Positions 18,522 to 27,431 of a stretch of DNA of 64,000 bases are shown one piece after another. The notes below the pieces were generated by a model. It worked only from the letters and a program-made list of their open reading frames with translations, ran no database searches and was not told where the DNA came from. The translations under genes and the position numbers were made by a program. Origin of the DNA: Paraburkholderia sediminicola (GTDB taxonomy: Bacteria; Pseudomonadota; Gammaproteobacteria; Burkholderiales; Burkholderiaceae); the NCBI RefSeq assembly GCF_902859805.1, contig NZ_CADIKC010000008.1:124001-188000 (forward strand), written 5' to 3'. Positions within the stretch are counted from its first letter, which is position 1; every line of letters starts with the position of its first letter.

Positions 18522-19715
18522 ATGGAAGGCTTTATCACTGACTGGCTGAACCTGGCATTGCGCTGGTTCCACGTCATCGTCGCCATCGCGTGGATCGGCG
18601 AATCGTTCTATTTCGTCGCGCTCGACAACAGCCTGAAACCGCCTACGGACCCGAACCAGCGTAAGCGCGGCGTGTTCGGCGAACTGTGGCACGTGCACGG
18701 CGGCGGCTTCTACAACATGCAGAAGTACACCGTTGCGCCGCCGGAAATGCCGGACGATCTGCACTGGTCCAAGTGGCCGTCGTACACCACGTGGCTGTCG
18801 GGCGCGAGCCTCTTCACGGTGCTGTATCTGATGTCGCCGTCCACGTACCTGATCGACAAGAACGTACTCGACATGGGCCCGGTGGTCGCGGTTGCTTCGG
18901 CACTCGGCTTCCTCGCCGCAGGCTGGATCGTCTACGACTCGCTGTGCCGTCTGCTCGGCAATAAAGACAAAGTGCTCGGCATCTGCGTCGGCATTTATGT
19001 CGTGATCGCGGCTTACCTGGCGTGCCACATCTTCGCGGGCCGCGCGGCGTACCTGATCATGGGCGCGATGCTGGCAACGATCATGTCGGCGAACGTGTTC
19101 TTCGTGATCATCCCGGGTCAGCGCAAGATGGTTGCCGCGATGCTCAAGGGCGAAACGCCGAATCCGATCTACGGCAAGCGCGGCAAGCAACGTTCGGTGC
19201 ACAACACGTATTTCACGCTGCCGGTGGTGTTCGCGATGCTGTCGAACCACTACGCGATGACGTACACGAATCAGTACAACTGGATCGTGCTCCTGATGAT
19301 CATGCTGGCCGGCGCGCTGATTCGCCAGTTCTTCGTGATGCGTCACCGCGGCCAGGTGCTGTGGTACCTGCCGCTGGTGGGTATCGCGCTGATGTTCGCC
19401 GCCCTCTTCTCGACAATGCCGAAGCCGATCGTGCCGCAAGCGCAAGCCGCGAACGCGCCGAAGGTCACCGTGGCCGAGATTGCGCCGGTGCTGCAACAAC
19501 GCTGCGTGGCATGCCACTCCGCTCATCCGACGATGATGGGCAGCGCCCCGGCCGGCGTGTTGCTGGATACACCGGATGAGATCTCGCAGAATGCGCAGCG
19601 GATCTACCAGCAGGCTGTGACATTGAAGGCGATGCCGCTGGGCAACGTCACGCACATGACTGACGACGAGCGGATGAAGATCGCCGCGTGGTTCGAAGGC
19701 GGTGCGGTGAAGTAA
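18522..19715 (+). CDS. puuD: Membrane-bound urate oxidase PuuD with cytochrome c domain
   Basis: Urate hydroxylase of 397 residues that turns urate into 5-hydroxyisourate and passes electrons to the respiratory chain, unlike the soluble oxygen-dependent uricase. The N-terminal about 300 residues carry eight or so membrane segments starting with WLNLALRWFHVIVAIAWIGE. The C-terminal periplasmic part is a c-type cytochrome with C328-V-A-C331-H332 and a distal methionine candidate (LKAMPLGN). GGAGGAG precedes the ATG at 18522. It follows hiuH and its product is the HiuH substrate. A strong terminator lies 45 bases after the stop. Confidence 0.95.
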   Translation: MEGFITDWLNLALRWFHVIVAIAWIGESFYFVALDNSLKPPTDPNQRKRGVFGELWHVHGGGFYNMQKYTVAPPEMPDDLHWSKWPSYTTWLSGASLFTVLYLMSPSTYLIDKNVLDMGPVVAVASALGFLAAGWIVYDSLCRLLGNKDKVLGICVGIYVVIAAYLACHIFAGRAAYLIMGAMLATIMSANVFFVIIPGQRKMVAAMLKGETPNPIYGKRGKQRSVHNTYFTLPVVFAMLSNHYAMTYTNQYNWIVLLMIMLAGALIRQFFVMRHRGQVLWYLPLVGIALMFAALFSTMPKPIVPQAQAANAPKVTVAEIAPVLQQRCVACHSAHPTMMGSAPAGVLLDTPDEISQNAQRIYQQAVTLKAMPLGNVTHMTDDERMKIAAWFEGGAVK

Positions 19716-19757
19716 TGAACTGGCCGGGTAGGTTGCCCGGCTTGGCAAAGCAGCATG

Positions 19758-19796
19758 AAGCGGGCTTTTCGCGTGAGCGGGAAGCCCGCTTTTTTG
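19758..19796 (+). terminator. Intrinsic terminator after puuD
   Basis: A 10-base stem AAGCGGGCTT / AAGCCCGCTT with a 14-base loop is followed by a T run. It ends the hiuH-puuD transcript before the hipBA module. Confidence 0.88.
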
Positions 19797-19840
19797 TTGA
19801 TCATTCGGTCCGGACGGTTTGTCAGAGTGACAAGGGAAAT

Positions 19841-19973
19841 TGTAGCCCAAGAGATACAAATTTAGCGAAATTCGATAAAATGTAGCCCATGAGGCACAAA
19901 ACCATAAAAACAAATTGTGGCTTATGGGCTACAATATGGCTAACATCCGTTAATTTGATGCCGCGGGGCTACA
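19841..19973. promoter_or_regulatory. Four HipB-type operators before hipBA
   Basis: Four related 18-base sites lie at 19841-19858, 19881-19898, 19916-19933 and 19956-19973, at start-to-start distances of 40, 35 and 40 bases. They share the near-palindrome TGTAGCC-N4-GGCTACA; site 2 is TGTAGCCCATGAGGCACA, site 3 is its close reverse complement, and site 4 keeps the right arm GGGGCTACA and ends one base before the hipB start codon. E. coli hipBA also has four operators, but with a different sequence. These are the likely HipB autorepression sites. Confidence 0.85.
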
Positions 19974-19974
19974 A

Positions 19975-20241
19975 ATGACCAATCTCGCTGACGTATCGGA
20001 CATGCTGAAGGCCGTTCGGCGCGAAAGCCACTTGTCTCAAGAGGAATTGGCGCGCCGCGCGGGCGTCGCTCGCACCACCGTCGCGCGTATGGAAACGCTC
20101 GCCAAAAACGATATGAGTGTGTCGGTGCTCGTGCGCCTGCTCGAAGCTGCCGGCTACGACCTCAAGTTCGTCGCGCACGGCCACGGGCGAACACTCGAAG
20201 ATATCCTGGCTGAACAACGCATGCCGGACGCGGACTCATGA
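19975..20241 (+). CDS. hipB: HipB-like antitoxin, Xre-family HTH
   Basis: DNA-binding antitoxin of 88 residues. The helix-turn-helix (SQEELARRAGVARTTVARME, residues 23-42) is of the Cro/Xre type. The ATG at 19975 comes almost directly after the last operator, with no clear ribosome site, so the mRNA may have a very short leader. The stop overlaps the start of the kinase gene (ATGA), which couples their translation. By family knowledge it binds and neutralises the HipA kinase and represses the operon. Confidence 0.9.
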   Translation: MTNLADVSDMLKAVRRESHLSQEELARRAGVARTTVARMETLAKNDMSVSVLVRLLEAAGYDLKFVAHGHGRTLEDILAEQRMPDADS

Positions 20242-21587
20242 GGCTCGACGTTCAGGTACTGGGCAAGCACGTCGCTACGCTGTTTCGCGAGCGCGACGAC
20301 TACGTCCTCAAATACAACCGTGATGCGACGGCGGCTGACTTCGTCAGTCTGACCATGCCGGTGCGCGAAGAAGCCTGGCGCTGGCCACGCGACCTGCATC
20401 CGTTTTTCCGGCAGAACCTGCCGGAAGGCTACCTGCTGAATCTGATCCGCGAGCAATTCGGCCCCCTGCTCGACGGCACCGATCTGTCGCTGCTTGCTGT
20501 AGTCGGCGCCATGGGCATTGGCCGCGTCACCGTGACGCCCGAAGGCGTCATGCCGGGCAACGAACTTCAAGCGCTAGATGTCCAGGACATCCTGCACGGT
20601 GACAACACGGCCGAACATTTTGCTTCACTGGTGCGTGAATATGCGCGCGCGGCCATCTCGGGCGCCGTGCCGAAGTTCATCGCGCCGCAGGCGGATGCTT
20701 CCGGCGCGTCCGAACCGATGCCGCTCGGCAAACCCACCATCCGAACGAGCCGCCACATCGTCAAAGGTTCCGACGACAACACGCCGTTTCTCGGCTTCAA
20801 CGAGTTCTACTCGATGCGCGTACTCGAGCGGCTCGGCGTAGCGCCGGTCGCGCGCACGCAGATGTCGGACGATGGACGCGCGTTGATCGTCGAGCGTTTC
20901 GACGTGGATGCGCGCGGACTGCCCGCGTACGGCGTGGAGGACATGTGCGGTCTATTGGGCCTGCCGCCGCACGAAAAATACAATTCGACCAGCGAAAAGA
21001 TGCTCAATGCCGCACGAGCCTATCTACTCGATCGAGACAGTATGCGGCAGCAACTCGAGCATCTCGGCTGGCACTTGCTGACGAACTACGTCGTGCGCAA
21101 CGCGGACTGCCATACGAAGAATGTCGCGCTGTTTTACACGTCTGTGGATGACGTCGCGTTTACGCCCGTCTACGACATCGTCACGACACAGGCTTATCCG
21201 CGTTTCGCGGCCAATCCACCGGGCCTGCCGATCGACGGACGTAAAACCTGGGCGGCCGGCAAAACGCTCGAACGATTTTTCAATACACGCATGGGTATCG
21301 CACCGCGGCAATACGCGCAGATGGTCGAAGCGTTATGCGACTCGGCGGTCGCCGTCGGTCACGAGTTGATTGAAGCAGCACGCAACGAGCCGCAGTGGCG
21401 CAACGTCGCCAAGCAGATGCTGCACGCGTGGGACGACGGTATGGCGTCGTTGCGTTCGCCGAAGAAGAGCTTGCAGTTCAAAGGGCTCAAACCGGCGATC
21501 GAAGCGGCGGGATTTTCCGCACCGGAGCCGCCCGAACATGCGCGCGAAGTCATTGGGCGTTCACCGCTTCTCGGCAAGCGCAACTGA
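20238..21587 (+). CDS. hipA: HipA-family serine/threonine kinase toxin
   Basis: Toxin kinase of 449 residues; HipA proteins phosphorylate glutamyl-tRNA synthetase or similar targets and cause growth arrest. Seen: the flexible loop ISGAVPKF (S141-K146), ATP-lysine candidate K176 in HIVKGSDD, the catalytic loop NYVVRNADCHTKN with D290 and N295, and the metal aspartate D313 in VYDIVTT. The usual loop is SGVQPK; the valine here replaces glutamine. All catalytic positions look intact and the length is normal, so it should be active. It overlaps hipB by four bases. A terminator follows. The module lies between puuD and allA within the purine cluster. Confidence 0.92.
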   Translation: MRLDVQVLGKHVATLFRERDDYVLKYNRDATAADFVSLTMPVREEAWRWPRDLHPFFRQNLPEGYLLNLIREQFGPLLDGTDLSLLAVVGAMGIGRVTVTPEGVMPGNELQALDVQDILHGDNTAEHFASLVREYARAAISGAVPKFIAPQADASGASEPMPLGKPTIRTSRHIVKGSDDNTPFLGFNEFYSMRVLERLGVAPVARTQMSDDGRALIVERFDVDARGLPAYGVEDMCGLLGLPPHEKYNSTSEKMLNAARAYLLDRDSMRQQLEHLGWHLLTNYVVRNADCHTKNVALFYTSVDDVAFTPVYDIVTTQAYPRFAANPPGLPIDGRKTWAAGKTLERFFNTRMGIAPRQYAQMVEALCDSAVAVGHELIEAARNEPQWRNVAKQMLHAWDDGMASLRSPKKSLQFKGLKPAIEAAGFSAPEPPEHAREVIGRSPLLGKRN

Positions 21588-21626
21588 CCAGCGAGATTGC
21601 GCCCCACGGCGTGGTGGTCCGCAAAT

Positions 21627-21661
21627 GAAAAAAGCCCACAGCGTGCACTGTGGGCTTTTTT
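21627..21661. terminator. Bidirectional intrinsic terminator
   Basis: A perfect 9-base stem AGCCCACAG / CTGTGGGCT (21633-21641 and 21648-21656) with A and T runs on its two sides separates rightward hipBA from the leftward allA operon. Confidence 0.9.
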
Positions 21662-21721
21662 ATAACCTGCCTGCTCAACGTACTACGCTAAGGTTGGTCA
21701 AGGCAAGCTAAGGCAACGAGT

Positions 21722-22234
21722 TCAGACGGTCACTGCGCTCAAAGCATCTTCGGTGAGCCAGAGCGACTCGGCCAGATCCTGCTCGTTCAGGTTCAACCCG
21801 TCGCCGCCACGATCGACAACGATAAAGTCGCTCACGTCGCCCAATGCGATCAGCGGATGGTGCCAGACACCTTTCGCATAGTTCACACCTTGCCAGCCGC
21901 TCGTCACGAACGCACGAATCTGCTTCGGATCGAGTTCGCCTGCCGGCGCCACGACCACCAGATACGGCTTGTCGTTCAACGGCACGAAGGCCTGGCTGCC
22001 CAGCGGATGACGTTCGAGCATCTTCACTTCAAACGGCAACGTGCGCGGCTGACCGCGAAACAGATTCACCAGCGTGCGGCCGTTCTCGTCGGTCACGTCT
22101 ACTTTCGCGAGATCGTGATAGCGAATCGTGGTGCCGAGGTTGATCGGAATCTGCTTCGCGCCTTCGAGTTCGACCACGTCGCCGAATGCGGCGAACGCTT
22201 CCTTCGTCAACGGTTCGATCGCCAGCGTTTTCAT
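21722..22234 (-). CDS. allA: Ureidoglycolate lyase AllA
   Basis: Cytoplasmic enzyme of 170 residues that splits ureidoglycolate into glyoxylate and urea, the last step of the pathway. Seen: MKTLAIEPLTKEAFAAFGDVVE, FRGQPR with LPFEVKMLERHPLGSQAF, and the cupin-like pocket KGVWHHPLIAL near residue 125, all standard in AllA. The ATG at 22234 overlaps the allantoicase stop (ATGA), so the two are translationally coupled. It is the last gene of the allantoin operon. Confidence 0.95.
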   Translation of the reverse strand: MKTLAIEPLTKEAFAAFGDVVELEGAKQIPINLGTTIRYHDLAKVDVTDENGRTLVNLFRGQPRTLPFEVKMLERHPLGSQAFVPLNDKPYLVVVAPAGELDPKQIRAFVTSGWQGVNYAKGVWHHPLIALGDVSDFIVVDRGGDGLNLNEQDLAESLWLTEDALSAVTV

Positions 22235-23244
22235 GATGCGAGCGTGCCCCACAGACGCAGACGCGATACGCCGCCGTCCGGAATGATATTGAAGCGCACG
22301 TGCGTGACCGGACCCAGCGCAGCGATTTCGCTTTCGAAATAGTGCTGGTTGTCCATCTTCAGCTTCTGTTCGCCCAGCAGCACCGGCCAGAACATGGCTT
22401 GCGTAATCAACGAGCTGTCCGTGCCGCCCGTCACATACGCGGCCTGAATCGAGCAGCGGTCCGGATAGTTGCCCTTGAAGTGAGCCGTATCGACTTCGAT
22501 CTTCCTGATCACGCCCGGTTGCGCCAGTGCGACGATCGCCCAGTCGTTACCCGGTTCACGGCGGCGGCGCGTTTCCCAGCCGTCGCCCATGTTCACGCCG
22601 CGGCCCGGCATCAGAATCGTCGATGCAGCGCCGAAGTGCTGGTTATTCGCCGCGACCAGATACGCGCCGTTTTCCATCGCGGCCAGATCGAACTGCTCCG
22701 TGCGGCTTGCGCCGGCCCAGTCGACTTGCGGCTGGCCATACACACGCAGACGCGCAATACCGCCGTCCGGGTAGATGTTCACGCGCAGGTGCGTGTACGC
22801 ATTCGTGTCGCTGACTTCGTGATAGTGGTGGCTGTTGCCTTGCAGCGTGGTCGACGGAACGATTTCGGTCCATTGCGTCGACTGGTTCGGCACGCCGTCC
22901 ACAACGCGCGCAGCCTCGACCGAAGCCGCCGGCGGGAAATTGCCCGTGAAGTGGCTGGTGTCGAGGTCGAGACCCTTGATTACGCCCGGACGCGCGAGCT
23001 TCACGACGCACCAGTCGTAGCCGTTCGCGCGCTTGCGGCGCGTTTCCCAGCCGTCCATCCACTTGCCGTTGTTGTCGTACTTGCCCGGAATGAAGACGGC
23101 CGGTTCCGGATTCAGCATGCGATCCTTCGGTGCGAAGAAATCGTCGCTGGCCTCGAGCGCCTGCGCGCCCAGGCGCGGGTCCGCCAGATTCACATAGCGG
23201 CGCGTGAATTCCGGTGCGTTGGGGTCGAGAATCGGGAGTGCCAT
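22231..23244 (-). CDS. alc: Allantoicase
   Basis: Hydrolyses allantoate to ureidoglycolate and urea; 337 residues. The protein has two tandem jelly-roll repeats of about 150 residues, each with the same core: DGWETRRKR...YDWCVVKLARPGVIKG and DGWETRRRR...NDWAIVALAQPGVIRK, and each with DTSHFTGN / DTAHFKGN. AAGGAAG precedes the ATG at 23244. Its stop overlaps the allA start. Use of allantoicase rather than allantoate amidohydrolase means nitrogen is released as urea, not ammonia. Confidence 0.96.
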   Translation of the reverse strand: MALPILDPNAPEFTRRYVNLADPRLGAQALEASDDFFAPKDRMLNPEPAVFIPGKYDNNGKWMDGWETRRKRANGYDWCVVKLARPGVIKGLDLDTSHFTGNFPPAASVEAARVVDGVPNQSTQWTEIVPSTTLQGNSHHYHEVSDTNAYTHLRVNIYPDGGIARLRVYGQPQVDWAGASRTEQFDLAAMENGAYLVAANNQHFGAASTILMPGRGVNMGDGWETRRRREPGNDWAIVALAQPGVIRKIEVDTAHFKGNYPDRCSIQAAYVTGGTDSSLITQAMFWPVLLGEQKLKMDNQHYFESEIAALGPVTHVRFNIIPDGGVSRLRLWGTLAS

Positions 23245-23317
23245 CTTTGTCTTCCTTAATGTTTGCTGGTACGGAAAAAACGTTTCGGTTCGAGGTCCGC
23301 GACGCGTAGTTAAAACC

Positions 23318-23839
23318 TTACGCGTCGATCAGGTCGTCGAGCCGGAAACGTGCGATGCGGTAGATCTGATCGAGGCTGGCGCGCAATTCATCGGCGCGGC
23401 TGTTGTTCACGCGCGCCTCGAAGTTCGCGATAATGCCGTGGCGGTCATAACCGCGCACCGCGAGAATGAACGGGAAGCCGAACTTCTCGCGATAGGCGCT
23501 GTTCAACGCCAGCAGCCTGTCGAATTCTTCCTGCGTGCACTGGGCCAGTCCCGCGCCGCTCTGCTCACGCGTGGATTCGGCCGTCAGTTCACCGCGCACC
23601 GCTGCCTTGCCGGCGAGCTCCGGGTGGGCGTTGATCAACGCCAGTTGCTTCTCTTCACCGGCGGTCTCGACGATGTTCGACATCTTGCTGTGCAGTTCGT
23701 CGATGCTGGCAAACGGCCGTTGCTGCGCGGCAATTTCCGCGACCCACGGCGAGTGCTCGAAAATGCCCGACAGCGCTGCGACGAACGCGTCGGTCGAGGT
23801 GCTGTTGAGTTGATCCAGAGTGTATTGCATCGCCTTCAT
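23318..23839 (-). CDS. uraD: OHCU decarboxylase (UraD)
   Basis: Enzyme of 173 residues that decarboxylates OHCU to S-allantoin, the third step of urate oxidation. Seen: LNSTSTDAFVAALSGIFEHSPWVA at the start, the catalytic histidine region INAHPELAG (H72), and EKFGFPFILAVRG near the end, all family signatures. The ATG at 23839 overlaps the puuE stop (ATGA), so I prefer it over the internal methionine three codons later. Lying between puuE and the allantoicase gene, it fits the operon order. Confidence 0.95.
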   Translation of the reverse strand: MKAMQYTLDQLNSTSTDAFVAALSGIFEHSPWVAEIAAQQRPFASIDELHSKMSNIVETAGEEKQLALINAHPELAGKAAVRGELTAESTREQSGAGLAQCTQEEFDRLLALNSAYREKFGFPFILAVRGYDRHGIIANFEARVNNSRADELRASLDQIYRIARFRLDDLIDA

Positions 23840-24786
23840 GCCGCTGCCCCGCGGTTGTTTTGTTGGTAAGGGTGATGTTCGCGCCAGTGACGCGCGATAT
23901 CGACGCGCCGCGTCACCCACACGCGATCGTGCTGTTCGATATGATCGAGAAAACGTTGCAGCGCGCGGAAGCGCCCCGGACGGCCGAGCAGACGGCAGTG
24001 CATGCCGATCGACAGCATCTTCGGTGCTTCGTCGCCCTCTTCGTACAGCACGTCGAATGCGTCGCGCAGGTACGTGAAGAAATGGTCGGCGGTATTGAAG
24101 CCTTGCGGACTTGCAAAGCGCATATCGTTGGTGTCGAGCGTGTACGGCACGATCAGTTGCGGGCTCTTTGCGCCGCCCGTCACGTCGACATCCATCCAGA
24201 ACGGCAGATCGTCGCCGTAGTAATCCGAGTCGTACAGGAAGCCGCCGTATTCGGCGACCAGCCGGCGCGTATTGGGACTGTCGCGGCCGGTGTACCAGCC
24301 AAGCGGCCGCTCGCCAGTAATGCGCTCGATCGCTTCCATGCCAAGGCGCATGTGTTCCGCTTCTTTTTCCGGCGACACATCCTGATAGTGAATCCAGCGA
24401 TAACCGTGACAAGCGATCTCATGACCGAGCTCGACGAAAGCGCGGCCCAGGTCAGGATGCCGTTCGATCGCCATGCCGACGCCGAACACCGTGAGCGGCA
24501 GGCCGCGCTTTTCGAATTCGCGCAGGATGCGCCACACGCCTGCGCGCGAGCCGTATTCGTAGATCGACTCCATGCTCATGTGACGGGACGGATAGGAGGC
24601 CGCGCCGACGATCTCCGACAGAAACTGTTCCGAGCCCGGATCGCCGTGCAGCACGCAGTTTTCACCGCCCTCTTCGTAGTTCAGGACGAATTGCACCGCG
24701 ACGCGCGCCCGACCCGGCCAGTTCGCCTGCACCGGGTGGCGGCCGTAGCCGATCAGATCACGTGGATAGTTCGAATCGAGTGGCAT
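23836..24786 (-). CDS. puuE: Allantoinase PuuE (polysaccharide deacetylase fold)
   Basis: Hydrolyses allantoin to allantoate; 316 residues of the NodB-like family, unrelated to the dinuclear-zinc amidohydrolase AllB. Seen: PRDLIGYGRHPVQANWPGRARVA, FVLNYEEGGEN, HGDPGSEQFLSE, AIERHPDLGRAF...HEIACHGYRWIHY with the usual histidines, and GWYTGRDSPNTRRL. The ATG at 24786 has no obvious ribosome site, but it matches the family start. First gene of the puuE-uraD-alc-allA operon, with a four-base overlap to uraD. Confidence 0.95.
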   Translation of the reverse strand: MPLDSNYPRDLIGYGRHPVQANWPGRARVAVQFVLNYEEGGENCVLHGDPGSEQFLSEIVGAASYPSRHMSMESIYEYGSRAGVWRILREFEKRGLPLTVFGVGMAIERHPDLGRAFVELGHEIACHGYRWIHYQDVSPEKEAEHMRLGMEAIERITGERPLGWYTGRDSPNTRRLVAEYGGFLYDSDYYGDDLPFWMDVDVTGGAKSPQLIVPYTLDTNDMRFASPQGFNTADHFFTYLRDAFDVLYEEGDEAPKMLSIGMHCRLLGRPGRFRALQRFLDHIEQHDRVWVTRRVDIARHWREHHPYQQNNRGAAA

Positions 24787-25058
24787 GGTTTGACGAAAAC
24801 GTGGAGACGGACCGTAAAATTCGCGCGGAACTCACGTGACAGGCACGAGGGTTTGCGTGCGTTCTGCATGCGCGGGTGTGCGCTTGCCTGCATTTGCCTG
24901 CGGTTGTTGCTTCGCAAGCAGGCCGGCGCGGGCGGAGGCAGCCCTGAAAAAGCGGCACCAGAATCAGCAGCAAAATAGCATTCGGGTACCAGCGCCGAGT
25001 GGAACCAGTGTAGCGAAAACACCCGGGTGCGCCCATACACCCGGGCAGATAGTGCGTG

Positions 25059-25925
25059 TCAGACTGGATGTATGTGCGAAGCCGGTCCCACCGGGCGTTC
25101 CGTGGTGTTTACCCGCAGTAAACCACTCGAATCTGCACTTTCCGTGGCGCTCGCTGCCGAACCGCGCGACGGCTGCGGATTTGGGTCCGCATCGGTCGGA
25201 CTGAAGGCTTCCAATGCGCCGTCGTAACGCTTGGCCAGCGGCCGCGCATAGTCGCCCCGCTTGGCTGTCGACAGCCGCAGCGCGACCAGCGCCTCGGTCC
25301 ATTTGACCGCCGCCGTCACGCCCTCGATCACCGGCGCGCCCAGCGCATCTTCTATCTCCGCGCACAATTCGGCCATGCCGGCACAACCGAGCACGATCGC
25401 GTCCGAGCCGTCCTCCTCCAGCGCGCGCCGGCATTCGTCGAGGATGATGCGGCGCGCCGCCGAGCCGGGCTTGTCGAGATCGAGCACGGCGACGTCAGTT
25501 GCGCGGACGTTGCGGCAGAAGCGCTTCATGCCGTAGCGCTCGGCGAGATGCCACGCCATGCCGCAGGTACGCGCCAAGGTGGTCACCACCGAGAATCCGG
25601 GCGCCAGCACGCTTGCGGCGTGCATCGCCGCTTCGGCGATGCCGATCACCGGACCGCGCGCCAACTCGCGCGCCGCGTATAAACCCGGGTCGCCGAAGCA
25701 GGCGATCACGTAAGCGTCGCAGCCCTCACGTTCCCCGGCAATGACCTCGGCCAGCAACCCGGGGGTTGCGAGCGCTTCGTCGTAATAGCCTTCGATCGAG
25801 GGCGGCCCCATCGTCGGATTAACCGCGATCACTTCGGTGCCGGGTGCGGCGACATCGCGCGCGCAGCGGCCCATTGCTTCGGTCATGCGTTGCGTCGTAT
25901 TCGGATTGATCAGTTTGATGCGCAT
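25059..25925 (-). CDS. Asp/Glu/hydantoin racemase family (probable allantoin racemase)
   Basis: A 288-residue racemase-fold protein related to HyuE and allantoin racemases, which interconvert R- and S-hydantoins. The two catalytic cysteines are visible in VIACFGDPGL (about residue 75) and VLGCAGMAEL (about residue 180), on opposite sides of the pocket. The last about 50 residues (serine/proline-rich, after ALEAFSPTD) extend past the family core and look disordered. AGGAG precedes the ATG at 25925. Location between puuE and the NCS1 permease gene supports allantoin as substrate, though hydantoins are possible. Confidence 0.85.
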   Translation of the reverse strand: MRIKLINPNTTQRMTEAMGRCARDVAAPGTEVIAVNPTMGPPSIEGYYDEALATPGLLAEVIAGEREGCDAYVIACFGDPGLYAARELARGPVIGIAEAAMHAASVLAPGFSVVTTLARTCGMAWHLAERYGMKRFCRNVRATDVAVLDLDKPGSAARRIILDECRRALEEDGSDAIVLGCAGMAELCAEIEDALGAPVIEGVTAAVKWTEALVALRLSTAKRGDYARPLAKRYDGALEAFSPTDADPNPQPSRGSAASATESADSSGLLRVNTTERPVGPASHIHPV

Positions 25926-25949
25926 AGCGACTCCTGTTGCAGCACTGAC

Positions 25950-27431
25950 TCAGCGAGCCAGCACGCGGTAGAACACAGCACCCAATCCAGCCCCGATGAA
26001 CCACGAGAAATTGGCCAGCCCGTCGAGCGTCGGCACCATCACGCAGATCACGGCGATGAGCGCAGCCGGCAACAATGCAGCCACCGCGCGGTAGTTGACA
26101 CCGTTTTTGTACCAGTACGAGCCGCCCGGGGAGACCGAGTAGAGATCATCGAGCACGATCTTTTGACGCTTCACGAGGAAATAATCAACGATCAGGACAC
26201 CATACAACGGTCCAATGAAACTGCCCAGTACATCGAGCGTGTAGTGAATCACCGCCGGATTGTTAAACAGGTTCCACGGCGTAATGAAAATCGACGCCAC
26301 CGCCGCGAGCATGCCACCCGCGCGCCAGCTGATCAGACGCGGCGCGACATTCGAGAAGTCGAAGGCCGGCGACACAAAGTTAGCGACGATGTTGATTCCG
26401 ATCGTTGCAATCGTGAAGGTCAATGCGCCGAGAATCACCGCGGTCGGATAGTCGATACGGCCCACCGTTTCGACCGGGTCCGTGATCAGTTGGCCAAACA
26501 CCGGCAACGTCGCCGCGGTCGTAATCACCGTCACCAGCGAGAAGGCAAGGAAGTTGACCGGCAAGCCCCAGAAATTGCCGCGCCGCACGCTGCGAAAACT
26601 CTTGGCGTAGCGCGAAAAGTCGCCGAAATTCAGCATCGGCCCGGAGAAGTACGAGACCACCAGCGAGGTCGCCGTGATCATCACCGGCACTACTTCCATG
26701 CCGTGATATTTGACACCGCCCAGGTTGATGCCGATGTTTCGCCATCCTGCGCGATACACCATGTAGCCCGCGAGAATGAACATCACCACATAGACCGCCG
26801 GACCAGCGAAGTCGATGAACTTCTTGATGGTCTCCATGCCGTGCCAGAACACCAGCGCCTGCAGGACCCACAGCAACATGAAACCGGCCCAGCCAAGCGT
26901 CGACAGGCCCATAAAACCATGGCGATGCAGGTCCGCGTACGGCAACAGTTGCGGGACGAATTTCAGCACCACGATTACCAGTGCGCTCGAGGCCAGATAA
27001 GTTTGGATTCCGTACCATGCTACTGCGATCAGGCCGCGAATCACGGCCGGAATATTCGCACCGAGCACGCCGAACGTTGCGCGGCAGGCCACCGGATAAG
27101 GCACGCCGTTCGCCTGACTCGGCTTGGCAATCAGGTTGCAGAGCAGGTTGACAATCGTAATGCCGACCAGCAACGCGATCAGCACCTGCCAGCTCGTCAG
27201 TCCAAGCGCGAACAGACTGCCCGCGAATACATAGCCGCCTACGCTATGCACGTCCGACATCCAGAACGCGAAGATGTTGTAGGCGCCCCAGGTTTGATGG
27301 CGCAGCGGCGCCAGATCTTCGTTGTACAGCCTCTCGCTGTAGCCTGCTGGTATCGACGGATCGCTGGGCGCGCCGCCGTCTGCGTAGGTGGGAATTGCGG
27401 GATTGCCGGGCGCTGCACTGAACTGAGCCAT
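25950..27431 (-). CDS. NCS1-family allantoin/purine permease
   Basis: Inner membrane symporter of 493 residues with about 12 membrane segments, of the nucleobase:cation symporter-1 family (PucI, Mhp1, uracil permease). Seen: NEDLAPLRHQTWGAYNIFAFW before the first segment, GVPYPVACRATFGVLGANIPA, and WYGIQTYLAS in the third segment, the substrate-site tryptophan/glutamine region. AAGGAGG precedes the ATG at 27431. It ends 24 bases before the racemase gene, so they form a unit. Allantoin is the likely substrate because of the neighbours, but uracil or hydantoin cannot be excluded. Confidence 0.9.
   Translation of the reverse strand: MAQFSAAPGNPAIPTYADGGAPSDPSIPAGYSERLYNEDLAPLRHQTWGAYNIFAFWMSDVHSVGGYVFAGSLFALGLTSWQVLIALLVGITIVNLLCNLIAKPSQANGVPYPVACRATFGVLGANIPAVIRGLIAVAWYGIQTYLASSALVIVVLKFVPQLLPYADLHRHGFMGLSTLGWAGFMLLWVLQALVFWHGMETIKKFIDFAGPAVYVVMFILAGYMVYRAGWRNIGINLGGVKYHGMEVVPVMITATSLVVSYFSGPMLNFGDFSRYAKSFRSVRRGNFWGLPVNFLAFSLVTVITTAATLPVFGQLITDPVETVGRIDYPTAVILGALTFTIATIGINIVANFVSPAFDFSNVAPRLISWRAGGMLAAVASIFITPWNLFNNPAVIHYTLDVLGSFIGPLYGVLIVDYFLVKRQKIVLDDLYSVSPGGSYWYKNGVNYRAVAALLPAALIAVICVMVPTLDGLANFSWFIGAGLGAVFYRVLAR

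Noticed and set aside
18150..19913. Minus-strand frame of 587 codons opposite puuD
   Set aside because: Shadow of puuD; composition is R/H/Q-rich and it runs through the puuD terminator.
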